NCBI RefSeq assembly: GCF_049680855.1
Contig: NZ_JBMPGS010000002.1
Location: forward strand, 310,001 to 374,000
Source: Salinimicrobium sp049680855
GTDB taxonomy: Bacteria; Bacteroidota; Bacteroidia; Flavobacteriales; Flavobacteriaceae
Length of the DNA stretch: 64,000 nucleotides
Direction of reading: 5' to 3'
Below, in pieces: positions 9,509 through 19,014 of this stretch; position 1 is the stretch's first letter, and the number at the start of each line of letters is the position of its first letter. The notes under the pieces are model-generated. The model worked only from the letters and a program-made list of their open reading frames with translations. It made no database searches and was not told the DNA's origin. Position numbers and translations under genes: made by a program.

Positions 9509-10474
9509 TTATTGAGTGACAAACTTACCCGTTTCCAGCATATTTAAGGATAGGTAGCCATATTTTTCTTTTAAAGTGGTAAAATAAATTAGTAGCTCCT
9601 CGAATTCCCTTAAATTTTCTTCAGGATGATCTCCAAAATTATGCGGATGCCACCATAGATGATAAAATTCATTGGCTTTAGCAGCTTTAGTCATCTCAGA
9701 CTTAATCCTCTTTAATTTTATAGAATTCAATTTCTTACTGGGAGAATAAGGTCTTAATAACCTACTTGCCTTTTGAGAAAACGGCTGTTCTAATAGTGTA
9801 ATACTTTCAGGTAACTTATAGGATTTATCTGATGGACCAAGATAAGCATCACCTGTTCTAAAGATTTTATTAACTAAAGAGTCATTTTCGGTATTCCTCC
9901 AATACCAATTGATTGGGTTAGAACGAACATTGTCAATTCCCAGTTTTTTACAAATCGTTAAATATTCTTGATTAAATTGATTCCTTGGAAAAACGAGCGA
10001 TTTCATTTCAACTCCAATCTTGTTAGCCATCATAATAGATTGTTTCAGATCATATTCAAAACTTTCCAGGTTTTGCCCTTTTTCGAGACAGTAATAATGT
10101 GAATAGGTATGAGTAGCCAATTCTTGTCCGGGAGCATCTTTTATAAGTTTAACAAGTTCCGGAGCAAAGCAAAATTTTTCAGTTTCTTTAGACTGAATAG
10201 TCTTACCATATTTATAGGCAGAAAGTGACTTGTTAGCATACTGAGGCAATATTTCAGGAATATTGGAATTCCATTCCTCCCAGTTATTATTAAATAGCAT
10301 ACCAACAGATGCCCAGGTACAGGAAATTTCATATTTCACGAAAAGCTGAATCAATTGAGGAATAAGTTTTCGGGTATTCTGAAAATATAGTCTCTTTTCT
10401 TCTAAATTGACTTTATCAAAAACTCCCCAAAGAAGCTCAAAATCAAGTGAAATTACCAAGGCTCCGTTTTTCAT
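9509..10474 (-). CDS. Polysaccharide deacetylase-family protein (CE4-like)
   Basis: 321 aa. The N-terminus MKNGALVISLDFELLWGVFD carries the first NodB motif (Asp/Glu near residues 11-13) and THTYSHYY near 140 matches the metal-binding H-x3-H motif. LVFPRNQFN (about 180) and HLWWHPHNFG (about 275) fit motifs 3 and 5. There is no signal peptide, so it probably acts in the cytoplasm or on the cytoplasmic face, removing N-acetyl groups from a lipid-linked intermediate. The locus has a second, different deacetylase at 17947, and each lies near a GNAT gene. The substrate is unknown. Confidence 0.75.
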   Translation of the reverse strand: MKNGALVISLDFELLWGVFDKVNLEEKRLYFQNTRKLIPQLIQLFVKYEISCTWASVGMLFNNNWEEWNSNIPEILPQYANKSLSAYKYGKTIQSKETEKFCFAPELVKLIKDAPGQELATHTYSHYYCLEKGQNLESFEYDLKQSIMMANKIGVEMKSLVFPRNQFNQEYLTICKKLGIDNVRSNPINWYWRNTENDSLVNKIFRTGDAYLGPSDKSYKLPESITLLEQPFSQKASRLLRPYSPSKKLNSIKLKRIKSEMTKAAKANEFYHLWWHPHNFGDHPEENLREFEELLIYFTTLKEKYGYLSLNMLETGKFVTQ

Positions 10475-10562
10475 ACTTAATATCTATCTTTAAAATCTAC
10501 AGTAATAATTCTATTGTACCAATCAAGTTTATAAAACCCTTTCGTAAATAGAAAATACAATA

Positions 10563-11765
10563 TCAAACTGTTGCTACTTCATTCTTTCTGCGCTTCTGTC
10601 TAAGATGTTTGATTTTAAGCATCTTTTTATATCTTTTCTGAGCGAGGTAATAGTATATAACAAAGAAAATATAATACATCACCATAGATTTTTGTCTCAT
10701 AATTATTCCAAGGTTGGACATTACAAAAGTCATCGCAAAAGATGTACTTATAAAGATTACGAAACTCATTTTAACTACTGCCGGTGATTTCTTTATAAAT
10801 TTTATAAAATCTTTCTTCATGATTTTCAAGAATAAGAGAAAGTAAATTAAATTCTCAAATGAGGTTATAATTCCTAAAATATTTGGTGCATCTATAAACA
10901 AGGGTCTAAACCAAAAGGTAAAAAGCTTAAAAGGTAAAGGGTAAGAAGACATATCTACACCGGATCCAGATTTACTCAAATCTTCTGAACGTTCTTCAGA
11001 CTGTGCCTGAAAATCTTCTATTATATTTTCCGAATTTTGCAAATTCATTACTGCCAAGATCTGATCTTGTACCAAAAGTAATCCTCCCCCTAAAGAAATA
11101 AAAACAAGTGCTTTTTGCCACATGGGAATTTTCTCTTTACCACTCATATATCCCAATACTGTGCCCACCGCTACAAACATAAAAACATGAGGACGGATAT
11201 AATATATTATAACTGAGCCTAGAAAAAGAAGAAACAACCTTGATTTGGGCTTTATAACAGCATAAGTATACATCATTAGCCCTAAAAAAATAGCAGAACC
11301 CTTTCCCAGAGAGGCAGTCCAGAAATGCATATTAGGAAAGAAAAGAATCAACGAAAAGAGATCAATATTCTTAAATATAGTAACTTTAATTGGAATTTTT
11401 TCCCTGAAGAACATATAAGCATATACAAAGCCCAAATATCCAAACCAGGCAAAGGTTAGCATTAGCATATCATAGGAGAATCCTATTGAATAAAAGGGAT
11501 AACCAAGGAAATGTATAAAAGCGGTATCAGTACCAAACAAATCAAACCAACTTCCCTGGTGGATTGAAATTATTTCAAAATAATGAAGAGAATCGGAAGC
11601 ATTGTTTCTAGCATACCAGGTATAAACTCCGTAGAAAAATAAGTGATAGAGATATAATAAATTGAGCTTCTTCTTATCAAAGAAAGCATGACGCTTAGAG
11701 TAAGCTCCAAAAATTCCTTGATTGAGGATGAAGAATAAAATTATTAAAAAGAAAACTCCTAACAT
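10563..11765 (-). CDS. EpsG/Wzy-like polysaccharide polymerase candidate
   Basis: 400 aa, highly hydrophobic with about ten predicted membrane helices (LGVFFLIILFFILNQGIF at the start; LFLLFLGSVIIYYIR near 205). The pattern YARNNASDSLHYFE after the second helix and a long loop before YPLPFKLFTFWFRPLF resemble EpsG and Wzy families. It is the only polymerase-like membrane protein in the locus, so it is the best candidate for joining repeat units at the periplasmic face. Wzy proteins are too divergent to be sure by eye. The next gene in the minus direction starts 88 bases on, and the GNAT gene before it ends one base away. Confidence 0.62.
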   Translation of the reverse strand: MLGVFFLIILFFILNQGIFGAYSKRHAFFDKKKLNLLYLYHLFFYGVYTWYARNNASDSLHYFEIISIHQGSWFDLFGTDTAFIHFLGYPFYSIGFSYDMLMLTFAWFGYLGFVYAYMFFREKIPIKVTIFKNIDLFSLILFFPNMHFWTASLGKGSAIFLGLMMYTYAVIKPKSRLFLLFLGSVIIYYIRPHVFMFVAVGTVLGYMSGKEKIPMWQKALVFISLGGGLLLVQDQILAVMNLQNSENIIEDFQAQSEERSEDLSKSGSGVDMSSYPLPFKLFTFWFRPLFIDAPNILGIITSFENLIYFLLFLKIMKKDFIKFIKKSPAVVKMSFVIFISTSFAMTFVMSNLGIIMRQKSMVMYYIFFVIYYYLAQKRYKKMLKIKHLRQKRRKNEVATV

Positions 11766-11766
11766 A

Positions 11767-12708
11767 TCAAAATAATTCCAGGTCTCCTAAGCTATTTTTC
11801 CAGTTGCTAATCTTTAAAGAAAATTCAATTTCATCATCGCTCAAATTCAAAACATTGAAAGTAAGCATTGGCCCAAGATTTCCCTTTTTAGCGTTTAGAT
11901 CTAAGAGGCTTGGCGAAAAACTTATTAGATGGCAGCTGAACTTCGATATAACCTTTTTAATGATTTTATTAAGTTCTTTTTTATCTAGTAAGTTTTGATC
12001 ATAAATATATTCAGATATCCTAAATTCCTTAAACCTGCCTCTTTTTTTAATGTAAGCAGCCAAATAATAACCCTTACCCGCAATTACCTCATAAGATTGT
12101 AAAGGATTTTCTTCATAACGCCATCTCAACATTTCAGCGGATTTAGGGGTGAATAAACCTGGCTTAGCCTCCAGCGTTTTATTCCAATTCGTGCATAAAA
12201 CCTCTATTTCAGTTTGAGAAATATTCTTTTTAATACTATAAGCTTGTTGAGATTTTCTAGGCTTTAAAAAAGATAAGCTTGGTTTTAAGCCAACATAAAT
12301 TTTTCCAACCTGCTTCCATCCCATCTTTAAATAGCCGGGTCTACTTTGATCATTAGGGGTATTAAAGATAAAATTATCATTATTTGATCTGGCCAAATCT
12401 ACAGCCTTTAAAGTTAGTTTTTTAAAAATACCTTTTCCCTGGTGCTCAGGATGTGTTGCAGTATCCACAGCTCTTAATGCCCTATATTTATTTGACTCAT
12501 ATTCCCATTCCCAACGCATAAAGGCACGAACCCCTATAATTTTTTCATCTTCTACAGCTATTAATACAATAGATTTTCCAAAAGGATTATCTATATGTTT
12601 GTATTGCCATACTTTTTCTGAAAGCTCTATTTGATCTTCTCCAAGGCTGGCTTTTAGAACCTTTACAATTTCAGAGATATCTGTTTCGTTAGCTTCCCGG
12701 ATTTCCAT
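11767..12708 (-). CDS. GNAT-family acyltransferase, paralogue of the 17064 gene
   Basis: 313 aa. The N-terminal half is a GNAT fold: MEIREANETDISEIVKVL, then VDTATHPEHQGKGIFKKLTL (about 80-100) as the acetyl-CoA pyrophosphate-binding loop, then FNTPNDQSRPGYLKMGWK. The C-terminal ~150 residues have no motif I recognise. It is clearly related to the gene at 17064 (shared PFGKS, VDT..H, FNTPN, YLKMGW/LKMGW). Both lie close to a polysaccharide deacetylase gene, which suggests acylation of amino groups freed by deacetylation; this is inference. The acyl donor and sugar are unknown. Confidence 0.72.
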   Translation of the reverse strand: MEIREANETDISEIVKVLKASLGEDQIELSEKVWQYKHIDNPFGKSIVLIAVEDEKIIGVRAFMRWEWEYESNKYRALRAVDTATHPEHQGKGIFKKLTLKAVDLARSNNDNFIFNTPNDQSRPGYLKMGWKQVGKIYVGLKPSLSFLKPRKSQQAYSIKKNISQTEIEVLCTNWNKTLEAKPGLFTPKSAEMLRWRYEENPLQSYEVIAGKGYYLAAYIKKRGRFKEFRISEYIYDQNLLDKKELNKIIKKVISKFSCHLISFSPSLLDLNAKKGNLGPMLTFNVLNLSDDEIEFSLKISNWKNSLGDLELF

Positions 12709-12860
12709 GTTATTCTTCGTTTGTATTATATATTTTTATTCTTACATCTCATCCTATCCTAATTTCATCTCTAGCAAAGTACGTGTTAATGAGAGCAATA
12801 TATGTCTAAGAACCTTCCAAATCCTTGGCATAACTTTCTAAATTGATTGCCTATAAACAA

Positions 12861-13973
12861 TTAATCAATTAAATCAAGATAGCACTTCTCGAGTTCTTTC
12901 ACCATCTTCACAAGACTAAACGATTTAACTACTCTTTTTCGCGCAGCTTCCTGAAATTCTTTTCTTTTTTCAGTATTCTCCAAAAAGTTTAAACAGTTTT
13001 TGGCAAGAGCATTTGCATCACCGACTTCACTTAATAAACCATCTTTTTCATTTCTTACTACTTCCACTACACCGCCCGCTTTGGTAGAAACAATAGCGCA
13101 ACCGATGCTCATCGCCTCCAGCAAGGCTATTGGAAGACCTTCAAATTGTGAACTCATCATAAAAATATCCATTGTAGATAAAAAGTCTACAGCATTAGTT
13201 TGCAGCCCTGGTAGGATAATTCGGCGGCCTAAGTTGCATGTTTCAATAAGGCTTTTTATCTCTTCTTCTTTAGGGCCGGCGCCTACTAATATGCCATACA
13301 CTTCTGGAAATGAATCATTAATTAGTTTGAATGCCTTCACCCAGGCAACAAGATCCTTTTGCTCTCTAAAAACGGCCAGGTTACCCACTACTAATGCCTG
13401 ACTCGGAATGTTGTATTTTTCCTTTATCGCTGCAGCAGCAACTTCATCTTTATAAAAACTTTGGGTATTAACTCCATTGAGAAGAGTTTGTACAGGAACT
13501 TTCGGGTTTATATTTTCTTTAATTGAACGACTAACATCTGCCGAAACCCCCAGTGCTTTACTTTGCCAATTAAAAGTAATTGCGTTTAACCTCCTGGTAG
13601 CAAAATGATAACGCTCTTGTATATTATGTTCAGTGTAAATGACAGGAATATCGGTATTTTTGAAAACAAACCTGGAAAGAAAACCGGACCAGGGTAAATG
13701 AGAATGAATTAAATCAATATTATTTTCTTTGCAATAATTAGCAACTTCTTTATACCTGGAAATTAATGTTAGATTATTCCCGGCCTTCAAGCAACTTACA
13801 ATACCACCGGCTTGCTTAATCTCCGCTACCATTTGATCTTTCCAGGGAAGAAAATAAATGAAGTGAAATTCAAATTTTTCCTTATTGTGCAATTTTAAGG
13901 TTTCCGGTAAAAGCGTTTCCGCACCACCTCTACCCAAAGATTTTATAATATGAAGTATTCTAATTTTTGACAT
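12861..13973 (-). CDS. Glycosyltransferase family 4
   Basis: 370 aa from the chosen start MSKIRILHIIKSLGRGGAE, the classic GT4 beginning. The frame is open for 38 more codons upstream to 14087, but that segment does not look like the family. IDLIHSHLPWSGFLSR (about 85-100) belongs to the acceptor domain, and MMSSQFEGLPIALLEAMSIG near 275 is the retaining GT4 donor signature. It is cytoplasmic or membrane-associated and adds one sugar to the lipid-linked repeat unit. Donor and linkage cannot be read from sequence. About 150 bases separate it from the GNAT gene that follows. Confidence 0.8.
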   Translation of the reverse strand: MSKIRILHIIKSLGRGGAETLLPETLKLHNKEKFEFHFIYFLPWKDQMVAEIKQAGGIVSCLKAGNNLTLISRYKEVANYCKENNIDLIHSHLPWSGFLSRFVFKNTDIPVIYTEHNIQERYHFATRRLNAITFNWQSKALGVSADVSRSIKENINPKVPVQTLLNGVNTQSFYKDEVAAAAIKEKYNIPSQALVVGNLAVFREQKDLVAWVKAFKLINDSFPEVYGILVGAGPKEEEIKSLIETCNLGRRIILPGLQTNAVDFLSTMDIFMMSSQFEGLPIALLEAMSIGCAIVSTKAGGVVEVVRNEKDGLLSEVGDANALAKNCLNFLENTEKRKEFQEAARKRVVKSFSLVKMVKELEKCYLDLID

Positions 13974-14183
13974 AAAAGCAAATAAAGTCGCAAAGTTAAG
14001 CCATTTCAATTCTTTACCAATCAATTCAAAATCAATTAAGACCTTGATACTATTCGGAATCAATTTTGCTCTAATAATTAGCCTCAAAATTATATTTATA
14101 TCCTTATTTAAGAGATAGAAAACTAAAAAGCGTAAATGAAATAAAATTTATTATTAAAACTTATTTTTTGATATTTTCATACT

Positions 14184-14723
14184 TCAAGGATTGCTCCCTG
14201 GCTTCACTTGAATTTTTTTCACCACTTTAGCAGGATTCCCAACTGCAATTGTCCAAGCTGGAATATCACTAAGCACTAGGGAATTTACCCCAACAATAGC
14301 TCCTTCCCCAACCGTTACGCCAGGCATAACTACAGAATTCATTCCTATTACGCATCCCTTTTTAAGAATAACTGGAGATTTATTATAATTTAAATCATTA
14401 TAATCTACCCCTACATAATACTCTGAAAGATCCCTTTTATGACATAAAATGAGACACCTACTCGCAATCCAAACACCGTCTTCCACTTTTATATAAGAGG
14501 CATTGGAAACATCATAATATACATCATAGCCAATGGAGACATTTTTGCCTATACTGCATCCAGTCATTTTCCAAATTGCAGGACGGACTCCCCTTCCTAA
14601 CCTGTTTAGTATGATCCAATTCTTGGCAATTTTGAAGAGATACCAAATAAGGATTAACCTAATTTTTAAAAATAAAATTACCGGTATTTTTTTTAGAAAA
14701 TATATAAAGCTCTTTTTTTGCAC
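14184..14723 (-). CDS. Hexapeptide-repeat O-acetyltransferase (WcaF/LacA type)
   Basis: 179 aa. A basic, hydrophobic N-terminal segment (IPVILFLKIRLILIWYLF) may anchor it to the membrane. From about residue 55 it is a left-handed beta-helix: TGCSIGKNVSIGYDVYYD, then KGCVIGMNSVVMPGVTVGEGAIVGVNSLV and the terminal VGNPAKVVKKI typical of LacA/WcaF-type acetyltransferases. It probably O-acetylates a sugar of the repeat unit from acetyl-CoA. The gene sits between two glycosyltransferase genes (43 bases from the preceding one). The acceptor is unknown. Confidence 0.77.
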   Translation of the reverse strand: MQKKSFIYFLKKIPVILFLKIRLILIWYLFKIAKNWIILNRLGRGVRPAIWKMTGCSIGKNVSIGYDVYYDVSNASYIKVEDGVWIASRCLILCHKRDLSEYYVGVDYNDLNYNKSPVILKKGCVIGMNSVVMPGVTVGEGAIVGVNSLVLSDIPAWTIAVGNPAKVVKKIQVKPGSNP

Positions 14724-14766
14724 CTCCGTATTATTAAGTATTAAGTTTATTTTATTGAACTTAATT

Positions 14767-15879
14767 TTAATACTTTTTGATTAATTTAAAATACAAATCC
14801 TCAAATGTTTTAGCATTCTTTACAGGATTAAAATGGTTGACAACTTGTTTATATGCATTGGCTCCCAATTTTGTTCTCAATTTATTGTTTTGAGCTAGCT
14901 GTATTATTCTCTCTTCAAATTCCTTTTTATTGAAATCATCAACGATAAAACCTGTTTTATTATTAATCAAAACTTCACTTACACCTCCAACATTGGTAGA
15001 TATGGCGGGCTTTCCTTGACTTGCAGCTTCTAAAATCACTCCCGGAACACCTTCCACCTTACTACTAAGAACAAAAAAATCTGAACCTGCAAGTAGTTCA
15101 TGTGTATCTTCTCTAAAACCTAAAAGGTAAACGTTTTGGGTCAACTTATTTTTAACTATACTTTCTTTAACTTCTTTAAAAAGTGTACCAGTCCCTAAAC
15201 ATACCAATTTGATGTGTGGATAATTTTTGCTGATAGATGTAAAAATTTCAATTAGAAATTTATGATTCTTCTCTGGGCTAAAATTCCCAATGTGCATGAC
15301 AATTTGATCCTTTGATCCCAAACCTAATTCATTCTTTAAATGTATTGTAGCAGCCTGAATATTGACATTTTTTATTGGTATCCCCCTTCTAATAACCGAA
15401 GTTCGATTCTCAGGGTAATTAAATGTTTTTATAAAATCTGCAATAGCATTTTCACCTACGGAAGAAACATGAGATATTCTTGTAAATAGGTATTTGTAGA
15501 TTAATCTTTTATAACCATGCGTCACCCATTCACTAATCATGCTTATATTTCTATAAAGGATTGGCGGAGTTTTTGATAAATAGGAAGCAGCAACCATATA
15601 CTTAAGTGTATCGGAGCCGTTACATTGTATAATATCTGGTTGAATTTTCTTGATAAGATCATCTAATTTTCTCACTAGCTTCAAGGAAAGCGCTCTCGAC
15701 CTACATTTCGAGAGATCTAAATTTTCCGCATCTTTAACCGTAAGTACATTTTCGCCATTCTCATATAGACCTACAAAAAAAATGGAGTGACCTAAATTAA
15801 TTAATTCTGAGCTTAGATTAGCAGCAAAAACTTCTGCTCCCCTATATTGTCTTTTTGTAACTAACTGAAGTATTTTCAT
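14767..15879 (-). CDS. Glycosyltransferase family 4
   Basis: 370 aa GT-B protein. It starts MKILQLVTKRQYRGAEVFAA, with the GT4 N-terminal fold and its R-G-A/G-AE motif; PDIIQCNGSDTLKYM near 95 is in the acceptor domain. VMHIGNFSPEKNHKFLIEIF near 200 and VLSSKVEGVPGVILEAASQGK near 275 form the donor domain with the E-x7-E pattern. It should transfer one sugar to the growing lipid-linked unit. It lies 9 bases downstream of the glycosyltransferase gene at 15889, so the two are co-transcribed. The donor is not predictable. Confidence 0.8.
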   Translation of the reverse strand: MKILQLVTKRQYRGAEVFAANLSSELINLGHSIFFVGLYENGENVLTVKDAENLDLSKCRSRALSLKLVRKLDDLIKKIQPDIIQCNGSDTLKYMVAASYLSKTPPILYRNISMISEWVTHGYKRLIYKYLFTRISHVSSVGENAIADFIKTFNYPENRTSVIRRGIPIKNVNIQAATIHLKNELGLGSKDQIVMHIGNFSPEKNHKFLIEIFTSISKNYPHIKLVCLGTGTLFKEVKESIVKNKLTQNVYLLGFREDTHELLAGSDFFVLSSKVEGVPGVILEAASQGKPAISTNVGGVSEVLINNKTGFIVDDFNKKEFEERIIQLAQNNKLRTKLGANAYKQVVNHFNPVKNAKTFEDLYFKLIKKY

Positions 15880-15888
15880 GAAAAAGAA

Positions 15889-17019
15889 TTAGGATAATAC
15901 TTCCCGGTACATGTCAAGCATTTTAGCATTTATTTTTTCAATTCTAAAATTAGACTGGAAACGATTATAAACATAGTTTGCCAGTTTAACCTGTAAATTT
16001 TGGTTTTCAATTAATATCTTAATATTATCACCTAAAGTCTCAAAGTCACCAGGAGGAGAAAATAAAGCACCCTCCTCAGAACCTACAACCTCTTTTAACA
16101 CTGGTATATCTGAACAGATACAAGGTAATCTGGCTGCAAAGCCTTCCAACAAAGCTCCCCCCAAACCTTCGTAGTAGGAGGGGAAAATAAAAGCGTTTGC
16201 TTGCACTAGGCGCTTTTGTACATCAGTGACAAAGCCACGTATGCTTACCTGGTCCTGCAGTGAATTTTCGTCAATATACTGTTGAAGAATATCTGAATAA
16301 GAACCAGGACGTCCTAATATTTCCAATTTAATATTATCTATACCATACTTATTTCGAATATATACAAGTGCCTTAAGAATGTCAATCTGACCCTTTGCGA
16401 ATTCCTGTCTTCCCGAATTTATTAGGGTGAACTGTTTGGTTTCTCCTGACTTAGGTAGTTCATCAAGATAAGGATTTTCATATCGCCCCCTATAGATGAC
16501 CTTAGAATTTTGTTTAAAATTAAAAAGCGGCTTGTAATGTTCTAATACTCTATCAGTTATAGCATGAAAGAAAATTTGGGACGTAGAACGCGCAGTCCAA
16601 ATATCAAATTGCTTTGCCAATTGAAATTTTTGCCAGGAAAGTTTACTATCTTTTTTACGTTCAAGGGAATATGCCGTATTTACAAGACTTTGTATTAGCT
16701 TACCTTTAGAATAAAATTTTCTTGATAATCTAGTAACTATATTGGCCTCGGTTAAAAGGGAATGTATAATTTGTGGCTGTTCTTTTCTAAATATTTTTAC
16801 TAAGAATTTGGTCTTAGCCAAGTACCCCCCATCTTTTTCAAAATAAATAACGGGAATGCCTAAAGCTTCCACATCTTTTTCTACACCAATTTTTTTATGT
16901 TCCAAACATACAAATTTCACAATGCTGTCCTCTCTACAATGAAGAAATTTGGCAAACTCTAGCATAGAGCGTTCTGCTCCTCCTGACCCTAATGTATTAA
17001 TTACAATGATAGCTTTCAT
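15889..17019 (-). CDS. Glycosyltransferase family 4
   Basis: 376 aa. MKAIIVINTLGSGGAERSML is a textbook GT4 start. IIHSLLTEANIVTRLSRK near 90 belongs to the first domain. LINSGRQEFAKGQIDILKAL near 205 and IFPSYYEGLGGALLEGFAARLP near 285 form the nucleotide-sugar-binding domain. It is one of four GT4-type enzymes in the locus, which suggests a repeat unit of several sugars. It lies 44 bases from the upstream GNAT gene. Sugar specificity is unknown. Confidence 0.8.
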   Translation of the reverse strand: MKAIIVINTLGSGGAERSMLEFAKFLHCREDSIVKFVCLEHKKIGVEKDVEALGIPVIYFEKDGGYLAKTKFLVKIFRKEQPQIIHSLLTEANIVTRLSRKFYSKGKLIQSLVNTAYSLERKKDSKLSWQKFQLAKQFDIWTARSTSQIFFHAITDRVLEHYKPLFNFKQNSKVIYRGRYENPYLDELPKSGETKQFTLINSGRQEFAKGQIDILKALVYIRNKYGIDNIKLEILGRPGSYSDILQQYIDENSLQDQVSIRGFVTDVQKRLVQANAFIFPSYYEGLGGALLEGFAARLPCICSDIPVLKEVVGSEEGALFSPPGDFETLGDNIKILIENQNLQVKLANYVYNRFQSNFRIEKINAKMLDMYREVLS

Positions 17020-17063
17020 TTAGCAATTTTTTTTAATTGAAGCTTATTTAATGATTTTTTAAA

Positions 17064-17945
17064 TTAAAGACTAGCCTCTAGGTCCCCCAGGGAAAAACGA
17101 ATATTCCTGTTAACATTTAATTTATCTTTATTGAAAACCACCACCGCTTCATTTCTTTTAACGCAAAATAGAGAATGCAAATTAAATTGTTCATTTAGTA
17201 AAATGTAGAAAAGAAAAACTTTAGTTTTTGTGGCCAAAACTTTTAAGGCTTTCTTGAAGTAGGCAGCATTACCCATAATTTCTTCGATAAGAATATATTT
17301 TATCCCATATTTAGATTGGAATTTAAAAATAATATTCATCTTATAGCCAGCAATGTCAACCTCAACTGCATTATAACTATCGCTAGCAAATCTCCATTTA
17401 ATGTAAGCATTTGACAAAGCAGTTCTGAAAAAGGAAGAACTAGAAGAAGTACTATCTCCAAGTTTAAAGTTATCTATACTAATAAATCGTATCTCTCCCG
17501 ATGTGAAGGTATAAGGCCAAAAAAAAACCGCATAATAATTGAACTTTTGTTCAAACCTATTCCACCCCATTTTTAAATTACCGGATAAGCTATTTGAATT
17601 AGGGGTATTGAAGATAATATCGTAAGAATCTTTAAATTTTTCTAAACCCATATGAGTTAATTTTTTAAATAATCCTTTTCTACGATAATCCTGGTGTATC
17701 ACCGTGTCAACAGGTCTTAAAGCTTTAATCTTTTTTCCATTTCTTTGCAGGTTCCATTTCATAAACATTTTAACTCCCACGATCCTTTCATCATCAAAAG
17801 CCAATAAACCTAGAGATTTTCCAAATGGATTTTGCACATGTTTCCACAGAAATAATTCATCAGAATGATGTTTCCCAAGGCTTAACTCCAATAAATTGTT
17901 AATCTTGTCGATGTCTTCGGCATAATTAATTTCTCTAATTTCCAT
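17064..17945 (-). CDS. GNAT-family acyltransferase, paralogue of the 11767 gene
   Basis: 293 aa. It opens MEIREINYAEDIDKINNLL, with PFGKSLGLLAFDDERIVGVK and VDTVIHQDYRRKGLFKKLTH (the CoA-binding loop, about 82-101), then FNTPNSNSLSGNLKMGWNR. The same blocks occur in the gene at 11767, so the two descend from one duplication, but their C-terminal halves differ much more. The start codon is one base from the end of the deacetylase gene at 17947. This tight pairing suggests deacetylation followed by new acylation of an amino sugar; that is inference from position. Confidence 0.72.
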   Translation of the reverse strand: MEIREINYAEDIDKINNLLELSLGKHHSDELFLWKHVQNPFGKSLGLLAFDDERIVGVKMFMKWNLQRNGKKIKALRPVDTVIHQDYRRKGLFKKLTHMGLEKFKDSYDIIFNTPNSNSLSGNLKMGWNRFEQKFNYYAVFFWPYTFTSGEIRFISIDNFKLGDSTSSSSSFFRTALSNAYIKWRFASDSYNAVEVDIAGYKMNIIFKFQSKYGIKYILIEEIMGNAAYFKKALKVLATKTKVFLFYILLNEQFNLHSLFCVKRNEAVVVFNKDKLNVNRNIRFSLGDLEASL

Positions 17946-17946
17946 T

Positions 17947-18837
17947 TTATTTTAATCCTAAATAATGTTGCTTAAAAAACATTAATTTAGAATGTAAACC
18001 CGAAACTTTCGCTGTAAATTCATTTATTTCTAAATTTGAATCTACCCTTAACCTTGAAATACGCATTGGATTTATTTTTTTTGCATTAAGTTTATGGTCA
18101 AATAGAAATGCCATTTCAATACCTTCTTCGTATAAAATTTTTTCAGTTTTTTCATTCCAATTACCATTCGGGTAAGCAAATATTGGATAGCCCCTTAAAT
18201 TCCATTCTTTGAATTTCTTTCTGGTATTCTTTAATTCTATTCTTATTTCACTTTCGGTACAACGATCTACCATAGGATGAGTATAGGTATGGTTAGCAAT
18301 AAACATCTGTTTTCTCTGCATTTCTATTAACTCAGTTGTGGTTAATTGACGAGTCTGTAGGTGAGGTAGCTCATTCAAATAATTAATTCTTTTTTCATTT
18401 GGCTTCAACTTTAATTCACTTATTTTTTTACGAGCATCTGCATAACTATATCCATCTTCCTGAAAAACTTTTTCCACTTGTTTCCACCAAAACATGTTTT
18501 CAGAATCTATTAATGCTGTAATTACAAAAAGTACAGAAGGTAAATGATATTTATCTAGTAGGGGTAAGCCCTTCTTATAAACGCTAATGTCGCCATCATC
18601 GAAAGTTATTAAAAGCGGTTTTTTAGGAAGTTTTTTAAAATGGAAGAGATGATCCTGTAAATCTGAAATTCCTATGATATCATAATTTTTTACAAGATAT
18701 TTTAGTTGGTTTTCGAATGCCGCTTCGTCTGGAACTGTATGGTAAGCCAAAACTCTTAAAAAATCATCCGAATTTGATTCCATAATGGCATCAACCTTAT
18801 TCAAAACTTTGTACATAGATGATTTCATGAATGCCAT
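17947..18837 (-). CDS. Polysaccharide deacetylase (CE4/NodB)
   Basis: 296 aa. KKPLLITFDDGDISVYKKGL near 73-92 holds the NodB motif with TFDDG, IANHTYTHPMVD near 180 holds the H-x3-H metal site, and IFAYPNGNWNEKTEKIL (about 215) is motif 3. No signal peptide is seen, so it is probably cytoplasmic. ATG codons at residues 4 and 8 are alternative starts. The GNAT gene at 17064 follows after one base, so the two are co-transcribed and probably translationally coupled. It differs clearly from the deacetylase at 9509 and has a more canonical motif set. Confidence 0.8.
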   Translation of the reverse strand: MAFMKSSMYKVLNKVDAIMESNSDDFLRVLAYHTVPDEAAFENQLKYLVKNYDIIGISDLQDHLFHFKKLPKKPLLITFDDGDISVYKKGLPLLDKYHLPSVLFVITALIDSENMFWWKQVEKVFQEDGYSYADARKKISELKLKPNEKRINYLNELPHLQTRQLTTTELIEMQRKQMFIANHTYTHPMVDRCTESEIRIELKNTRKKFKEWNLRGYPIFAYPNGNWNEKTEKILYEEGIEMAFLFDHKLNAKKINPMRISRLRVDSNLEINEFTAKVSGLHSKLMFFKQHYLGLK

Positions 18838-19014
18838 TTATTTTACACTTATTATTTAAAGAAAAAATCCTGTGCCTTTTCTATTTTCTATGATCTCTTT
18901 GAAAAATTCACCTGAAACTGTTTATCAATTCAAAAAATAAACTATTCAGGTCTAATATTTTTTACACTTTCGTAACAGAATAAAACAACTTAGAAATATT
19001 ACAGTATATATTTT

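Noticed and set aside
13000..13401. 133-codon open frame on the plus strand
   Set aside because: It lies entirely antisense to a clear GT4 glycosyltransferase and shows no family motif or promoter.
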